DNA of 14,265 nt from JAQAZP01 sp965531145 (GCA_965531145.1 CBESOE010000117.1:1-14265); one strand, 5' to 3'. Positions 8,686 to 14,265 are shown, numbered from the stretch's first letter. Numbers and translations: made by a program. Notes: generated by a model not told the origin, from the letters alone.

Positions 8686-8775
8686 TGGTGGTCCTCCTGT
8701 TGCTGACGGATTGGTTGCCCCTACTATACTCTGCCCGGGCCCAACCGCGAACCGGAACCCCGAGGAGTTCCTGAC
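8686..8775. promoter_or_regulatory. Divergent promoter region, beta-galactosidase operon / symporter
   Basis: These 90 bp separate two GTG starts on opposite strands and must hold both promoters. Facing the symporter there is a good -10, TATACT (8725-8730), with CTGACG or TTGCTG upstream as weak -35 candidates. Facing the operon, TATAGT (complement of 8723-8728) with a poor TTCGCG -35 at 17 bp is possible, so the two -10 boxes overlap. An 8-bp palindrome gcccgggc lies at 8733-8740. The ribosome site of the operon (AGGAGG, 8693-8698) and that of the symporter (GAGGAG, 8762-8767) flank the region. No regulator gene for it is visible nearby. Confidence 0.45.
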
Positions 8776-10317
8776 GTGGAACTGAACCTGCTCGATTACG
8801 GCGCTTTTGTCCTGTTTATCGCCGTGGTGGTGGCCGTTTCGCTCTACGCCTCCCGCAAGGAGGAGAGCGACACCGACTACTTCCTTGCCGGGCGGGGCCT
8901 GACCTGGTGGCTCATCGGTTTTTCCCTCATCGCCTCCAACATCTCCACCGAGCACTTTGTCGGCATGAGCGGCAGCGGCTTCGGCGCCATGGGGCTGGCC
9001 GTGGCCAGCTACGAGTGGATCGCCGCCGTGACCCTGGTGGCGGTGGCCCTGGTGATGCTGCCGCTCTACCTCCGCCTGGGCATCCACACCATGCCCGAGT
9101 TCCTCGAGCACCGCTATGGCAGCGGGCCCCGGGCGCTGATGGCCGTCTTCATGCTGATCATGTATATCGCCGTGGCCCTGGCCGCGATCCTTTACTCCGG
9201 CGGGCTGGTGATCGAGACCATCTTCGGGCTGCCCATGGTCTACGGCGTCTGGATCATCGGTGCCCTGGCCGCGGCCTACACTATCTACGGCGGCCTCAAG
9301 GCGGTGGTCTGGTCCGATCTGATTCAGGGGGCGGCCCTGCTCTTCGGCGGTCTGCTGGTGATGGTGCTGGGCTTCAAGGCGGTGGGCGGGGTGGGTTCGT
9401 TTTTCGCCGCCAACGGCGAGAAGCTGCACATGATCCTGCCGGCCGACGACAAGAACATCCCCTGGACCGCCTTGCTGCTGGGGATCTGGATTCCCAACTT
9501 CTTCTACTGGGGCTGCAACCAGTTCATCACCCAGCGGACCCTTGGCGCCAAGAGCCTGCGCCACGGCCAGAACGGCATCATCTTTGCCGCCCTGATCAAG
9601 CTGGTGATCCCCTTCATCATCGTGCTGCCCGGGATCATGGCTTTCCAGCTGGCCGCCTCGGGGCAGCTGCAGATCGGTTCCGCCGACACCGCCTACCCGG
9701 CGCTGATCAAGGAGCTGCTGCCCGTGGGTCTGCGCGGGCTGATGCTGGCCGCGCTTTTCGGTGCGGTGATGAGCAGCCTCGACTCCATGCTCAACTCGGC
9801 CTCGGCCATCTTCACCATGGACCTTTACAAACGGCACCTGCGTCCCGCCGCCGGCCCGCGGCGGCTGGTGCTGGTGGGCCGGGCCATGACCGCGGTCTTC
9901 GTGCTCTTCGGTTGTCTCATCGCCCCCGGTCTGGCCAATCCGGCCTTCAAGGGGATCTTCAACTACATCCAGATGTTCCAGGGCTTCATCTCACCGGGCA
10001 TCGTCACCGTGTTTCTGTTCGGCCTGATCGTGCGCCGGGCACCCACGCCGGCGGCGGTGACCGCCATGCTGCTCAACATCCCGATCTATGGCCTGCTGCT
10101 CTGGCTGTTGCCCGAGGTGGCCTTTCTCAACCACATGGCCATCACCTTTGTTGCGCTGGTGGCGGTGATGGCGGTGATCACCGTCATCCGGCCGCTTGCC
10201 GCGCCGGTGCGCTTCCAGGCGCAGTCGGGCCTCGACCTCACCCCCAGCCCTTTTGCCCGCTGGGGCGGCGCGGCAGTGGTGGCCCTCACCGTCCTGCTCT
10301 ATGTGGTGTTTTGGTAG
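8776..10317 (+). CDS. Sodium/solute symporter, SGLT-type (probable galactose/sugar uptake)
   Basis: This 513-residue polytopic inner-membrane protein belongs to the solute:sodium symporter family and is close to SGLT/vSGLT. Family landmarks are the N-terminal DTDYFLAGR (32-40), NISTEHFVGMSGSGF (55-69), a YTIYGGLKAVVWSDLIQG block (168-185), NQFITQRTLGAKS (248-260) and MSSLDSMLNSAS (332-343). The last holds the two serines (S333/S334) that bind Na+ in LeuT-fold symporters. By eye against remembered vSGLT, the sugar-contacting Glu (E80 in SYEW), Asn (N248), Lys (K275) and Gln (Q399 in YIQ) are kept. The vSGLT Gln before the FIGMSG motif is His60 and the Ser three residues after the Glu is Ala83. 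The GTG start at 8776 has GAGGAG 8 nt upstream. Its divergent position beside lacZ-galK supports monosaccharide uptake, most simply galactose, but the exact substrate is inferred. Confidence 0.88.
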   Translation: MELNLLDYGAFVLFIAVVVAVSLYASRKEESDTDYFLAGRGLTWWLIGFSLIASNISTEHFVGMSGSGFGAMGLAVASYEWIAAVTLVAVALVMLPLYLRLGIHTMPEFLEHRYGSGPRALMAVFMLIMYIAVALAAILYSGGLVIETIFGLPMVYGVWIIGALAAAYTIYGGLKAVVWSDLIQGAALLFGGLLVMVLGFKAVGGVGSFFAANGEKLHMILPADDKNIPWTALLLGIWIPNFFYWGCNQFITQRTLGAKSLRHGQNGIIFAALIKLVIPFIIVLPGIMAFQLAASGQLQIGSADTAYPALIKELLPVGLRGLMLAALFGAVMSSLDSMLNSASAIFTMDLYKRHLRPAAGPRRLVLVGRAMTAVFVLFGCLIAPGLANPAFKGIFNYIQMFQGFISPGIVTVFLFGLIVRRAPTPAAVTAMLLNIPIYGLLLWLLPEVAFLNHMAITFVALVAVMAVITVIRPLAAPVRFQAQSGLDLTPSPFARWGGAAVVALTVLLYVVFW

Positions 10318-10320
10318 TAC

Positions 10321-10376
10321 TGAAAAAAATACGAAAATTGCTCTTGACGAGACGGCGCCCGCGGCCTATTTATATA
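10321..10376 (+). promoter_or_regulatory. Promoter with A-rich upstream element for a short transcript
   Basis: TTGACG (10344-10349) matches the sigma70 -35 at five of six positions. TATTTA (10367-10372) lies 17 bp downstream, or the overlapping TATATA (10371-10376) at 21 bp. The tract from 10321 to about 10338 is rich in A runs, as in an UP element. The start site would be near 10379. No start codon with a ribosome site follows within the next 100 bp. Confidence 0.45.
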
Positions 10377-10378
10377 CG

Positions 10379-10480
10379 ACAAGGAGTAACTGACTGCCGG
10401 CGTATAGGGGGTTGCCCCAGTTCCGGAGTCAACGAGGCCCGACGGCTATTCGGGCCTCGCGCCTTTGTACGGCACTTTTT
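10379..10480 (+). ncRNA. Candidate small RNA or untranslated leader ending in a hairpin
   Basis: This interval follows the promoter at 10344-10372 and contains no convincing ORF. It holds a small gggg-ttg-cccc hairpin (10408-10418) and a strong 9-bp perfect stem, cgaggcccg (10433-10441) with cgggcctcg (10451-10459) and a 9-nt loop. TTT (10464-10466) and TTTTT (10476-10480) follow. The layout of promoter, about 80-100 nt of structured RNA and a terminator-like hairpin fits a small RNA. It matches no RNA family I recognise. It could instead be only a terminator for the symporter gene, since the T-run is not directly against the stem. Confidence 0.35.
10433..10480 (+). terminator. Probable terminator hairpin between symporter and TetR genes
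   Basis: A 9-bp GC-rich perfect stem (10433-10441/10451-10459) with loop acggctatt precedes a short TTT and then TTTTT at 10476-10480. It is well placed to end transcription of the symporter gene and of any transcript from the 10344 promoter before the TetR promoter at 10507. The offset of the T-run from the stem is imperfect. Confidence 0.5.
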
Positions 10481-10506
10481 AACCCTCCAGTATCACGCGA
10501 AGTAGC

Positions 10507-10536
10507 TTGACAGGCTCTCGCCGCATTCGTTAATGT
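10507..10536 (+). promoter_or_regulatory. Sigma70-type promoter of the TetR gene
   Basis: A perfect -35, TTGACA (10507-10512), is followed after 18 bp by a weak -10, TAATGT (10531-10536). The -10 directly abuts the palindromic operator beginning at 10535, a usual layout for autorepression. Confidence 0.5.
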
Positions 10537-10554
10537 AAGTGAACGTTTACTGAT
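10535..10554. promoter_or_regulatory. Palindromic operator, copy 1 (TetR gene promoter)
   Basis: The sequence is GTAAGTGAACGTTTACTGAT. It is symmetric about the central AACGTT, with 14 of 20 positions matching the reverse complement. Its first 16 bases match copy 2 (11261-11276) at 14 positions. It overlaps the -10 region of the TetR gene and ends 11 nt before its start codon, so bound repressor would block the gene's own promoter. Confidence 0.65.
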
Positions 10555-10565
10555 ATGGAGTCTCC

Positions 10566-11213
10566 ATGGCCAACCCGACGATCAACAGGGCAAATGGCGG
10601 AAAACCGTCACGCGGGACATCCGGCACCCGGCGGCCGGTCACCCCGCCCCGCGGGCGTGCCTCGCACCGCGATGAAATGCTCACCGCCGCCCTGGGGCTT
10701 TTTGCCGCCCAGGGGGTGAAGAACACCAGCATCCGGGATATCACCGGCGCCGCCGGGGTCACCGAGGCTGCGCTCTACCGTCACTGGAAGAACAAACAGG
10801 CCCTGGCCGGAGAATTGATCGAACTGGCCTCTGGCGAGCTTACTGAACTGCTCAGGGCGGCAGAGAAAAAGGCCCCAACCCCGGAGACGAAACTGTCGGC
10901 GCTGATCGACGCGCTCTTCGCCTTCCACGCCAAAAATCCGGAAAAGTTCGACCTGGTGGTTCACGTGTCCCACCTGGAGCCGGAGATGGTCAAGAGCAAG
11001 ACGACTCGGCCCAGCACCGTGGTCCTGCCGGTGCTCGAGGCGGGGATCCGATCCCATACGTTCAAGAAGACAGAACCCGAACTGGCCCTGGCCCTGATCA
11101 TCGGGACCGTTGCCCGGACCACCCAGTTAATGCGGATGGGCCTGGTGAAAGGCTCCGCTGTTCGGACAGGGCGTCAGGTGAAGGAAATGGTTCTCAAGGC
11201 GCTCAGCGCCTGA
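10566..11213 (+). CDS. TetR/AcrR-family transcriptional regulator
   Basis: A 215-residue protein of typical TetR length plus a basic, Pro/Gly-rich N-terminal tail (~1-30) that looks disordered. The DNA-binding domain spans about 34-82. Helix 1 is RDEMLTAALGLFAAQG (35-50) and the helix-turn-helix is TSIRDITGAAGVTEAALYRH (54-73). The C-terminal half (~85-215) is helical and is the ligand-binding and dimer region; nothing there identifies the inducer. The ATG at 10566 has GGAG (10557-10560) 5 nt upstream. The next Met (38) would remove part of helix 1, so the upstream start is preferred. A matching palindrome lies before this gene and before the following nitric oxide reductase gene, so it most likely represses both. 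TetR control of a qNor is not the usual NsrR/NorR/DNR arrangement. Confidence 0.88.
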   Translation: MANPTINRANGGKPSRGTSGTRRPVTPPRGRASHRDEMLTAALGLFAAQGVKNTSIRDITGAAGVTEAALYRHWKNKQALAGELIELASGELTELLRAAEKKAPTPETKLSALIDALFAFHAKNPEKFDLVVHVSHLEPEMVKSKTTRPSTVVLPVLEAGIRSHTFKKTEPELALALIIGTVARTTQLMRMGLVKGSAVRTGRQVKEMVLKALSA

Positions 11214-11260
11214 CCCGGCGTTTCGACCTGGTGCGGGAATCCGTCCTGCTTCCGGGTACT

Positions 11261-11280
11261 GTAAGTAAGCGTTTACATAC
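11261..11280. promoter_or_regulatory. Palindromic operator, copy 2 (nitric oxide reductase promoter)
   Basis: The sequence is GTAAGTAAGCGTTTACATAC; 16 of 20 positions agree with its own reverse complement. The core GTAAGTnAnCGTTTAC is shared with copy 1 upstream of the TetR gene. It lies 82 nt before the reductase start codon. I see no strong -35/-10 pair here; TACTGT at 11257-11262 is a poor -10 candidate overlapping the site. Confidence 0.65.
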
Positions 11281-11347
11281 ATGGCAACGTGGCCGCACCA
11301 CCCAAAATCCGCTGGTTGGCGGATCCGGGCCGGCCGCGACAACAGTG

Positions 11348-11357
11348 AAGGAGGGGG
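11348..11357 (+). promoter_or_regulatory. Strong ribosome binding site deciding the norB start
   Basis: AAGGAGGGGG ends 5 nt before ATG 11363. The reading frame is open from 11231, but this Shine-Dalgarno and the membrane segment that follows fix the start at 11363. The upstream ATG at 11231 has no comparable signal and lies upstream of the operator. Confidence 0.75.
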
Positions 11358-11362
11358 AATCC

Positions 11363-13612
11363 ATGGTTTCGAAGCGATTGAAGATTGCCGTCGTGCTCAG
11401 CTTTACCCTGAGCATGCTGGTGCTGCTGGCCGGTGGCTGGTTCATGAAGGACAAGGTCCCGCCATACCCGGACCAGATCGTCTCCGGCGGGGAGACGCTG
11501 GCCGTGAAGGACGACATCCTCACCGGCCAGAAGGGCTTCCAGAAATACGGACTTATGGACCTGGGCAGTATCTGGGGCCACGGCGCGCTGCGGGGAATCG
11601 ATTTCTCGGCGGCCATGCTCCACGAATATGGCGTGGAAATGCGCGAGGTTGAAGCCCAGGCGCGGTTCGGCCGCTCCTATGAATCCCTGGAGACCCCTTC
11701 CCGCGGTGCAGTGGATGCAGTGGTGATCGAGGCGATCAAGGAGAACACCTACGACGCGGCCAGCGGCACACTGACCCTCAACCCGGCACAGAAAGCGGCC
11801 TTCAACATCCTGATCGACCGCTATGCCGCCCTGCTCCACGAAGGCGACATGAGCATGGGGTTCGGTCGGGGGCTGGTCAAGGACAATGGCGAGGCCCGCC
11901 AGATGGCCACATTCTTCTTCTGGTCCGCCTGGGCCGCGGGCACCACCCGTCCCAACGGTGAGACCACCTTCACCAATAACTGGCCCTTTGATCCTTCGGT
12001 GGGCAACGGGCCTCCGGCCGACGCCCTGGTCTGGACCTTTGCCTCGATCCTCGCCTTCTTCTGTGTGCTGGGCTTCGTGATTTACATCGTCCACCGCTAC
12101 CGTTTCTTCTACGGCACCGGCAATGCTGCCGAACTGGGCGATCGCCTGGCTGAACTGCCGCTGACCCCCAGCCAGCTGGCCACCGCCAAATACTTCTTCG
12201 TGGCGGTGATCCTCTTCTTCCTCCAGACCTCCATGGGCGGTCTGCTGGCCCACTACACGGTCCACCCCGACACCTTCTGGGGCTTTGACAAAATGGTGGA
12301 GTTCTTCAACTTCCAGTGGGCCAAGACCTGGCACCTGCAGTTGGCCATCCTCTGGATTGCCGCGGTCTGGATCGCCACCGCGATCTTTGTCAGTCCGATC
12401 ATCGGCCGCCGCGAGCCCAAGGGACAGCGGGCACTGGTCAACATTCTCTTTGGCGCGATCCTCCTGGTGACGGTGGGCAGTCTCACCGGTGAAGTGCTCG
12501 GCATCAAGGGCTTCTTCCAGGGCAAGAGCTGGTTCTGGCTCGGCCACCAGGGTTGGGAGTATCTGGAACTGGGCCGGCTGTGGCAGATTGCCCTCTTCGG
12601 CGGTCTGATCTTCTGGCTCTTTATCATGGTTCGCAGCTACTCCTTCATCTTCCGTGACAACAAGTGGGGCGTGGCCCAGCTGTTTACCTATTCCGCCGGG
12701 GCCATCGTCCTCTTCTTCGGTTTCGGCCTGCTCTACAGCTCGAACACCCACATCTCCATCGCCGACTACTGGCGCTGGTATGTGGTGCACCTCTGGGTGG
12801 AGGGGATGTTCGAATTCTTCGCTGCCGCGGCCTTCGCCTTCCTGCTCACCACAGTGGGGCTGGTGGACGAGAAGAGCGCTTTACGCGCGGCCTATCTCAC
12901 CGCCACCCTGGCCTTTCTTGGCGGGATCATCGGCACCGGCCACCACTACTACTGGTTTGGCGGCCCGTCCTTCTGGCTGGCCCTGGGCGGCACCTTCTCC
13001 GCGCTGGAGACAGTCCCGCTGCTGCTGCTGGTGGTGCGTGCCTGGTTCGAATACAAACATGTCCAGGACGCGGGGCACGACTTCGCCTTCAAATGGCCGC
13101 TCTACTTCCTGGTGGCGTCGTCGTTCTGGAACTTCCTCGGCGCCGGGGTGTTCGGTTTCATGATCACCACGCCGCTGGTCAACTACTTCGAACACGCCAC
13201 ATATCTGACGGCGAACCACGGCCACACCGCGCTCTTCGGTACCTACGGCATGCTGGCCATCTCGCTGATGCTCTTCGTGCTGCGGATTATGATGAAGAAG
13301 TCGGCCTGGAACGAGGGGCTGCTGAAAGTCAGCTTCTGGGGCCTCAACATCGGCCTGGGAATGATGTTCCTGGTCACCCTGCTGCCGGTGGGCATCCTGC
13401 AGGTGGTCTGGGTCATCAAGCACGGCTTCTGGATGGCACGGAGCAACGAGTTCTACAACCAGCCGCTGGTTCAGGCGCTGGGCCAGTTCAGGATGATCCC
13501 CGACGTGATCATGATCGGCGCCGGCGTGCTGGTGCTGATCTATATCGTCACCACGGCACTGTTCAACCTTCGCCCGGCAACGATCAAGGGCGGGGAGAGC
13601 TTCCCGGACTAG
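11363..13612 (+). CDS. norB: Quinol-dependent nitric oxide reductase (qNor, cNor-B-like fusion)
   Basis: A 749-residue inner-membrane heme-copper-oxidase superfamily protein that would reduce 2 NO to N2O with electrons from quinol. One N-terminal helix (8-25) is followed by a ~190-residue extracytoplasmic domain (DILTGQKGFQKYGLMDLGS 51-69, IWGHGA 70-75) and then about 12-13 helices. The catalytic residues are complete: FeB ligands H476 and E480 in HLWVEG, H527/H528 in GTGHHYYW, heme b3 ligand H619 and low-spin heme ligands H621 (NHGH) and H324 (WHLQLA). The intact HxxxE and HH pair argue for a true NO reductase rather than an NO dismutase. Length and the N-terminal domain separate it from short cytochrome-c-dependent NorB, and no norC is adjacent. 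No other denitrification gene is visible, so NO detoxification is as likely as respiration. The first repeat downstream (13634-13690) could terminate its transcript. Confidence 0.93.
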   Translation: MVSKRLKIAVVLSFTLSMLVLLAGGWFMKDKVPPYPDQIVSGGETLAVKDDILTGQKGFQKYGLMDLGSIWGHGALRGIDFSAAMLHEYGVEMREVEAQARFGRSYESLETPSRGAVDAVVIEAIKENTYDAASGTLTLNPAQKAAFNILIDRYAALLHEGDMSMGFGRGLVKDNGEARQMATFFFWSAWAAGTTRPNGETTFTNNWPFDPSVGNGPPADALVWTFASILAFFCVLGFVIYIVHRYRFFYGTGNAAELGDRLAELPLTPSQLATAKYFFVAVILFFLQTSMGGLLAHYTVHPDTFWGFDKMVEFFNFQWAKTWHLQLAILWIAAVWIATAIFVSPIIGRREPKGQRALVNILFGAILLVTVGSLTGEVLGIKGFFQGKSWFWLGHQGWEYLELGRLWQIALFGGLIFWLFIMVRSYSFIFRDNKWGVAQLFTYSAGAIVLFFGFGLLYSSNTHISIADYWRWYVVHLWVEGMFEFFAAAAFAFLLTTVGLVDEKSALRAAYLTATLAFLGGIIGTGHHYYWFGGPSFWLALGGTFSALETVPLLLLVVRAWFEYKHVQDAGHDFAFKWPLYFLVASSFWNFLGAGVFGFMITTPLVNYFEHATYLTANHGHTALFGTYGMLAISLMLFVLRIMMKKSAWNEGLLKVSFWGLNIGLGMMFLVTLLPVGILQVVWVIKHGFWMARSNEFYNQPLVQALGQFRMIPDVIMIGAGVLVLIYIVTTALFNLRPATIKGGESFPD

Positions 13613-13633
13613 GCATCAGCCATTGGGAGAGTT

Positions 13634-13690
13634 AAAAATGGGGACGGGCTCTCGATTTCCGAAGGAAATCGGTGCCTGTCCCCGATTTTT
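13634..13690. repeat. 57-bp REP-like palindrome, copy 1 (also a likely terminator)
   Basis: The outer arms aaaaatggggac and gtccccgattttt pair around an inner perfect stem, cgatttcc (13653-13660) with ggaaatcg (13664-13671), separated by an unpaired internal loop (gggctct/gtgcct). It ends in TTTTT and begins with AAAAA, so it could act as a terminator in both directions, including for norB 22 nt upstream. A second copy lies at 13973-14029. The form resembles repetitive extragenic palindromes moved by RAYT transposases. Confidence 0.75.
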
Positions 13691-13784
13691 AATGGGGACA
13701 GCTACCTGTTTCATTGCCTGCTCCATAAACATTTCTATTTCAACGGTTACATTATTTTGTCTGAAACAGGTAACTGTCCCCATT
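13691..13784. repeat. Long inverted repeat with 23-bp arms
   Basis: The left arm (13691-13713) and the reverse complement of the right arm (13762-13784) match at 22 of 23 positions, around a 48-nt AT-rich centre. The tips read aatggggacag, the same ggggac end as the 57-bp palindromes, so the two element types appear related. It directly abuts copy 1 of that palindrome. There is no coding capacity inside. Confidence 0.75.
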
Positions 13785-13802
13785 CCAATGCCCATTCCAA
13801 TG
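13779..13802. repeat. Tandem 12-bp duplication
   Basis: The unit cccattccaatg occurs twice in a row (13779-13790 and 13791-13802) at the right tip of the long inverted repeat. It is probably a small slippage or insertion scar. Confidence 0.7.
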
Positions 13803-13807
13803 CCAAC

Positions 13808-13830
13808 AGAATGGTGCCAGGCACTATTCT
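13808..13830. repeat. Short hairpin with 11-bp arms
   Basis: agaatggtgcc (13808-13818) pairs with ggcactattct (13820-13830) at 10 of 11 positions around a single A. It may be the remnant of another palindromic element. Confidence 0.5.
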
Positions 13831-13861
13831 ATTTCAAGGCAGTAAGTGACGGACACCTGTC

Positions 13862-13967
13862 TTGTCATTGCGAGGAGCCGCAGGCGAAAGCAGCAATCTC
13901 TCTGAAAGCGTCACTGACGTTAGGAGATTGCGTCGTCAATGGCGTCGCCATCTCCTCGCAAGGACAA
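13862..13967. repeat. Dispersed 'cattgcgaggag' inverted-repeat element
   Basis: The left end ttgtcattgcgaggag (13862-13877) and the right end ctcctcgcaaggacaa (13952-13967) are inverted copies with one mismatch. A second inner pair, gcaatctc (13893-13900) and gagattgc (13924-13931), is perfect, giving a ~106-bp cruciform-capable unit. Repeats starting tgtcattgcgaggag and ending gcaatctc are, from memory, common dispersed non-coding repeats in delta-type proteobacteria and some other environmental phyla. It has no coding capacity. Confidence 0.7.
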
Positions 13968-13972
13968 CGGAC

Positions 13973-14029
13973 AAAAATGGGGACTGGCTCTCGATTTCCA
14001 AAGGAAATCGGTGCCTGTCCCCGATTTTT
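13973..14029. repeat. 57-bp REP-like palindrome, copy 2
   Basis: Identical to copy 1 (13634-13690) at 55 of 57 positions and in direct orientation. The differences are a G to T in the outer arm and a G to A in the tip loop, leaving both stems intact. It has the same bidirectional-terminator look and ends 36 nt before the next gene. Confidence 0.75.
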
Positions 14030-14065
14030 GTGACACATTAGAGAACGATTCAAAGGGAGAACGAG

Positions 14066-14265
14066 ATGGGAGAATGCGGATCAGGTTGCGGCAGTGGTGG
14101 CGGCCCCTTTGCCGAAGGGCGGGAGCTGGTTGAGTTTGTCAGTAATGCCCATGGTGGAGGGTTGAAAGACCAGCCGATGCCAGGTGGCGGATTGGAAACG
14201 AAATGTCAGGGCTGCGGTGAGCCGTTCACCCTGATGACCTTTGTTGGTACATGCCCCGGATGCGG
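14066..14265 (+). CDS. Small Cys-rich zinc-ribbon protein, 3'-truncated by window edge
   Basis: The first 66 residues are visible. The N-terminus is a Gly/Cys stretch, MGECGSGCGSGGGPF, then a short helix-like segment (ELVEFVSNAHGG). After it come two CxxC knuckles, KCQGCG (47-52) and TCPGCG (61-66), spaced as in a zinc ribbon. The ATG at 14066 has GGGAG (14055-14059) 6 nt upstream, and the codon usage and sensible reading frame separate it from the repeats before it. I do not recognise the family; a metal-binding or nucleic-acid-binding role is only a guess. The gene runs past base 14265. Confidence 0.6.
   Translation, partial: MGECGSGCGSGGGPFAEGRELVEFVSNAHGGGLKDQPMPGGGLETKCQGCGEPFTLMTFVGTCPGC

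Larger units (their letters stand above)
13613..14065. other. Gene-free, repeat-filled intergenic region (453 bp)
   Basis: No credible gene lies here. Open frames exist but they translate the repeats themselves, with the same peptide MGTGSRFPKEIGACPRFL appearing twice. The segment is more AT-rich than the flanking genes and is made almost wholly of palindromic elements, listed separately. Confidence 0.8.

Noticed and set aside
8686..9837. In-frame N-terminal extension of the beta-galactosidase by 384 codons, antisense to the symporter
   Set aside because: The frame stays open because of high GC. The extension is low-complexity His/Gln/Gly-rich text antisense to a clear symporter gene, while GTG 8685 has AGGAGG at ideal spacing and begins a signal peptide.
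10381..10406. Leader peptide after AAGGAG (CTG start, six codons to TAG)
   Set aside because: It needs a rare CTG start, is only a few codons long and shows no run of regulatory codons.
11231..11362. Longer N-terminus for norB starting at 11231
   Set aside because: It would place the operator inside the coding region and adds 44 residues without similarity or a ribosome site. ATG 11363 has AAGGAGGGGG at 5 nt.
11273..12790. 505-codon minus-strand open frame opposite norB
   Set aside because: It is an antisense shadow; norB on the plus strand has every catalytic residue and a strong ribosome site.
11363..13612. NO dismutase (Nod) instead of NO reductase
   Set aside because: As I recall, Nod proteins have altered FeB ligands. 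Here H476, E480, H527 and H528 are all the canonical qNor residues.
13634..14029. CRISPR array
   Set aside because: There are only two copies of one repeat, separated by other palindromes of unequal length, with no regular spacers and no cas gene.
13623..14033. 136-codon plus-strand open frame
   Set aside because: It translates the repeat cluster; the same peptide appears at both ends because the 57-bp palindrome is duplicated. There is no ribosome site.

Overview
The window is GC-rich with tightly packed, clearly bacterial genes. Ribosome binding sites are strong, several starts are GTG, and the 3' end carries dispersed palindromic repeats. The 'tgtcattgcgaggag…gcaatctc' repeat and the 'ggtgcctgtccccgattttt' palindrome resemble repeats I associate with Desulfuromonas/Geobacter-type (former delta-) proteobacteria and some gammaproteobacteria. 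That placement is by memory and is weak.

Left part (1-8685, minus strand): one compact operon. Its order of transcription is an exported GH2 beta-galactosidase (8685-5380), galactokinase (5376-4210), a three-domain fusion (4213-1157) and an exported GH63/MGH1-like glycosidase (1151 to beyond base 1). The fusion joins a RdoA/hydroxylysine-kinase-like small-molecule kinase, an M23/LytM domain and a class III PLP enzyme of the ethanolamine-phosphate / phosphohydroxylysine phospho-lyase type. Gaps are 3 and 5 nt plus one ATGA overlap, so the four genes are almost certainly co-transcribed. A 90-bp divergent promoter region separates them from a plus-strand SGLT-type sodium/sugar symporter (8776-10317).

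Together these genes read as a pathway for a galactoside. Two glycosidases with signal peptides would trim it outside the cytoplasm, the symporter would import the sugar, and GalK would phosphorylate galactose. The fused kinase/phospho-lyase would phosphorylate an amino-alcohol and remove its phosphate and ammonia. One substrate fits every part: glucosyl-galactosyl-hydroxylysine, the collagen glycan unit (or its galactosyl-hydroxylysine core). This is inference and is the main idea worth testing.

Middle (10318-10565): a TTGACG promoter with an A-rich upstream tract, followed by a 9-bp stem hairpin, suggests a short non-coding RNA. A second TTGACA promoter overlaps a palindromic operator in front of a TetR-family regulator (10566-11213).

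Right part: nearly the same operator recurs at 11261-11280 in front of a quinol-dependent nitric oxide reductase (11363-13612). The TetR protein therefore probably controls both itself and the reductase. Downstream lies about 450 bp with no credible gene, filled by palindromic repeats: two 57-bp copies of one element differing at two bases, a long hairpin with 23-bp arms, and a 'cattgcgaggag' inverted-repeat element. A small cysteine-rich zinc-ribbon protein starts at 14066 and runs off the window.
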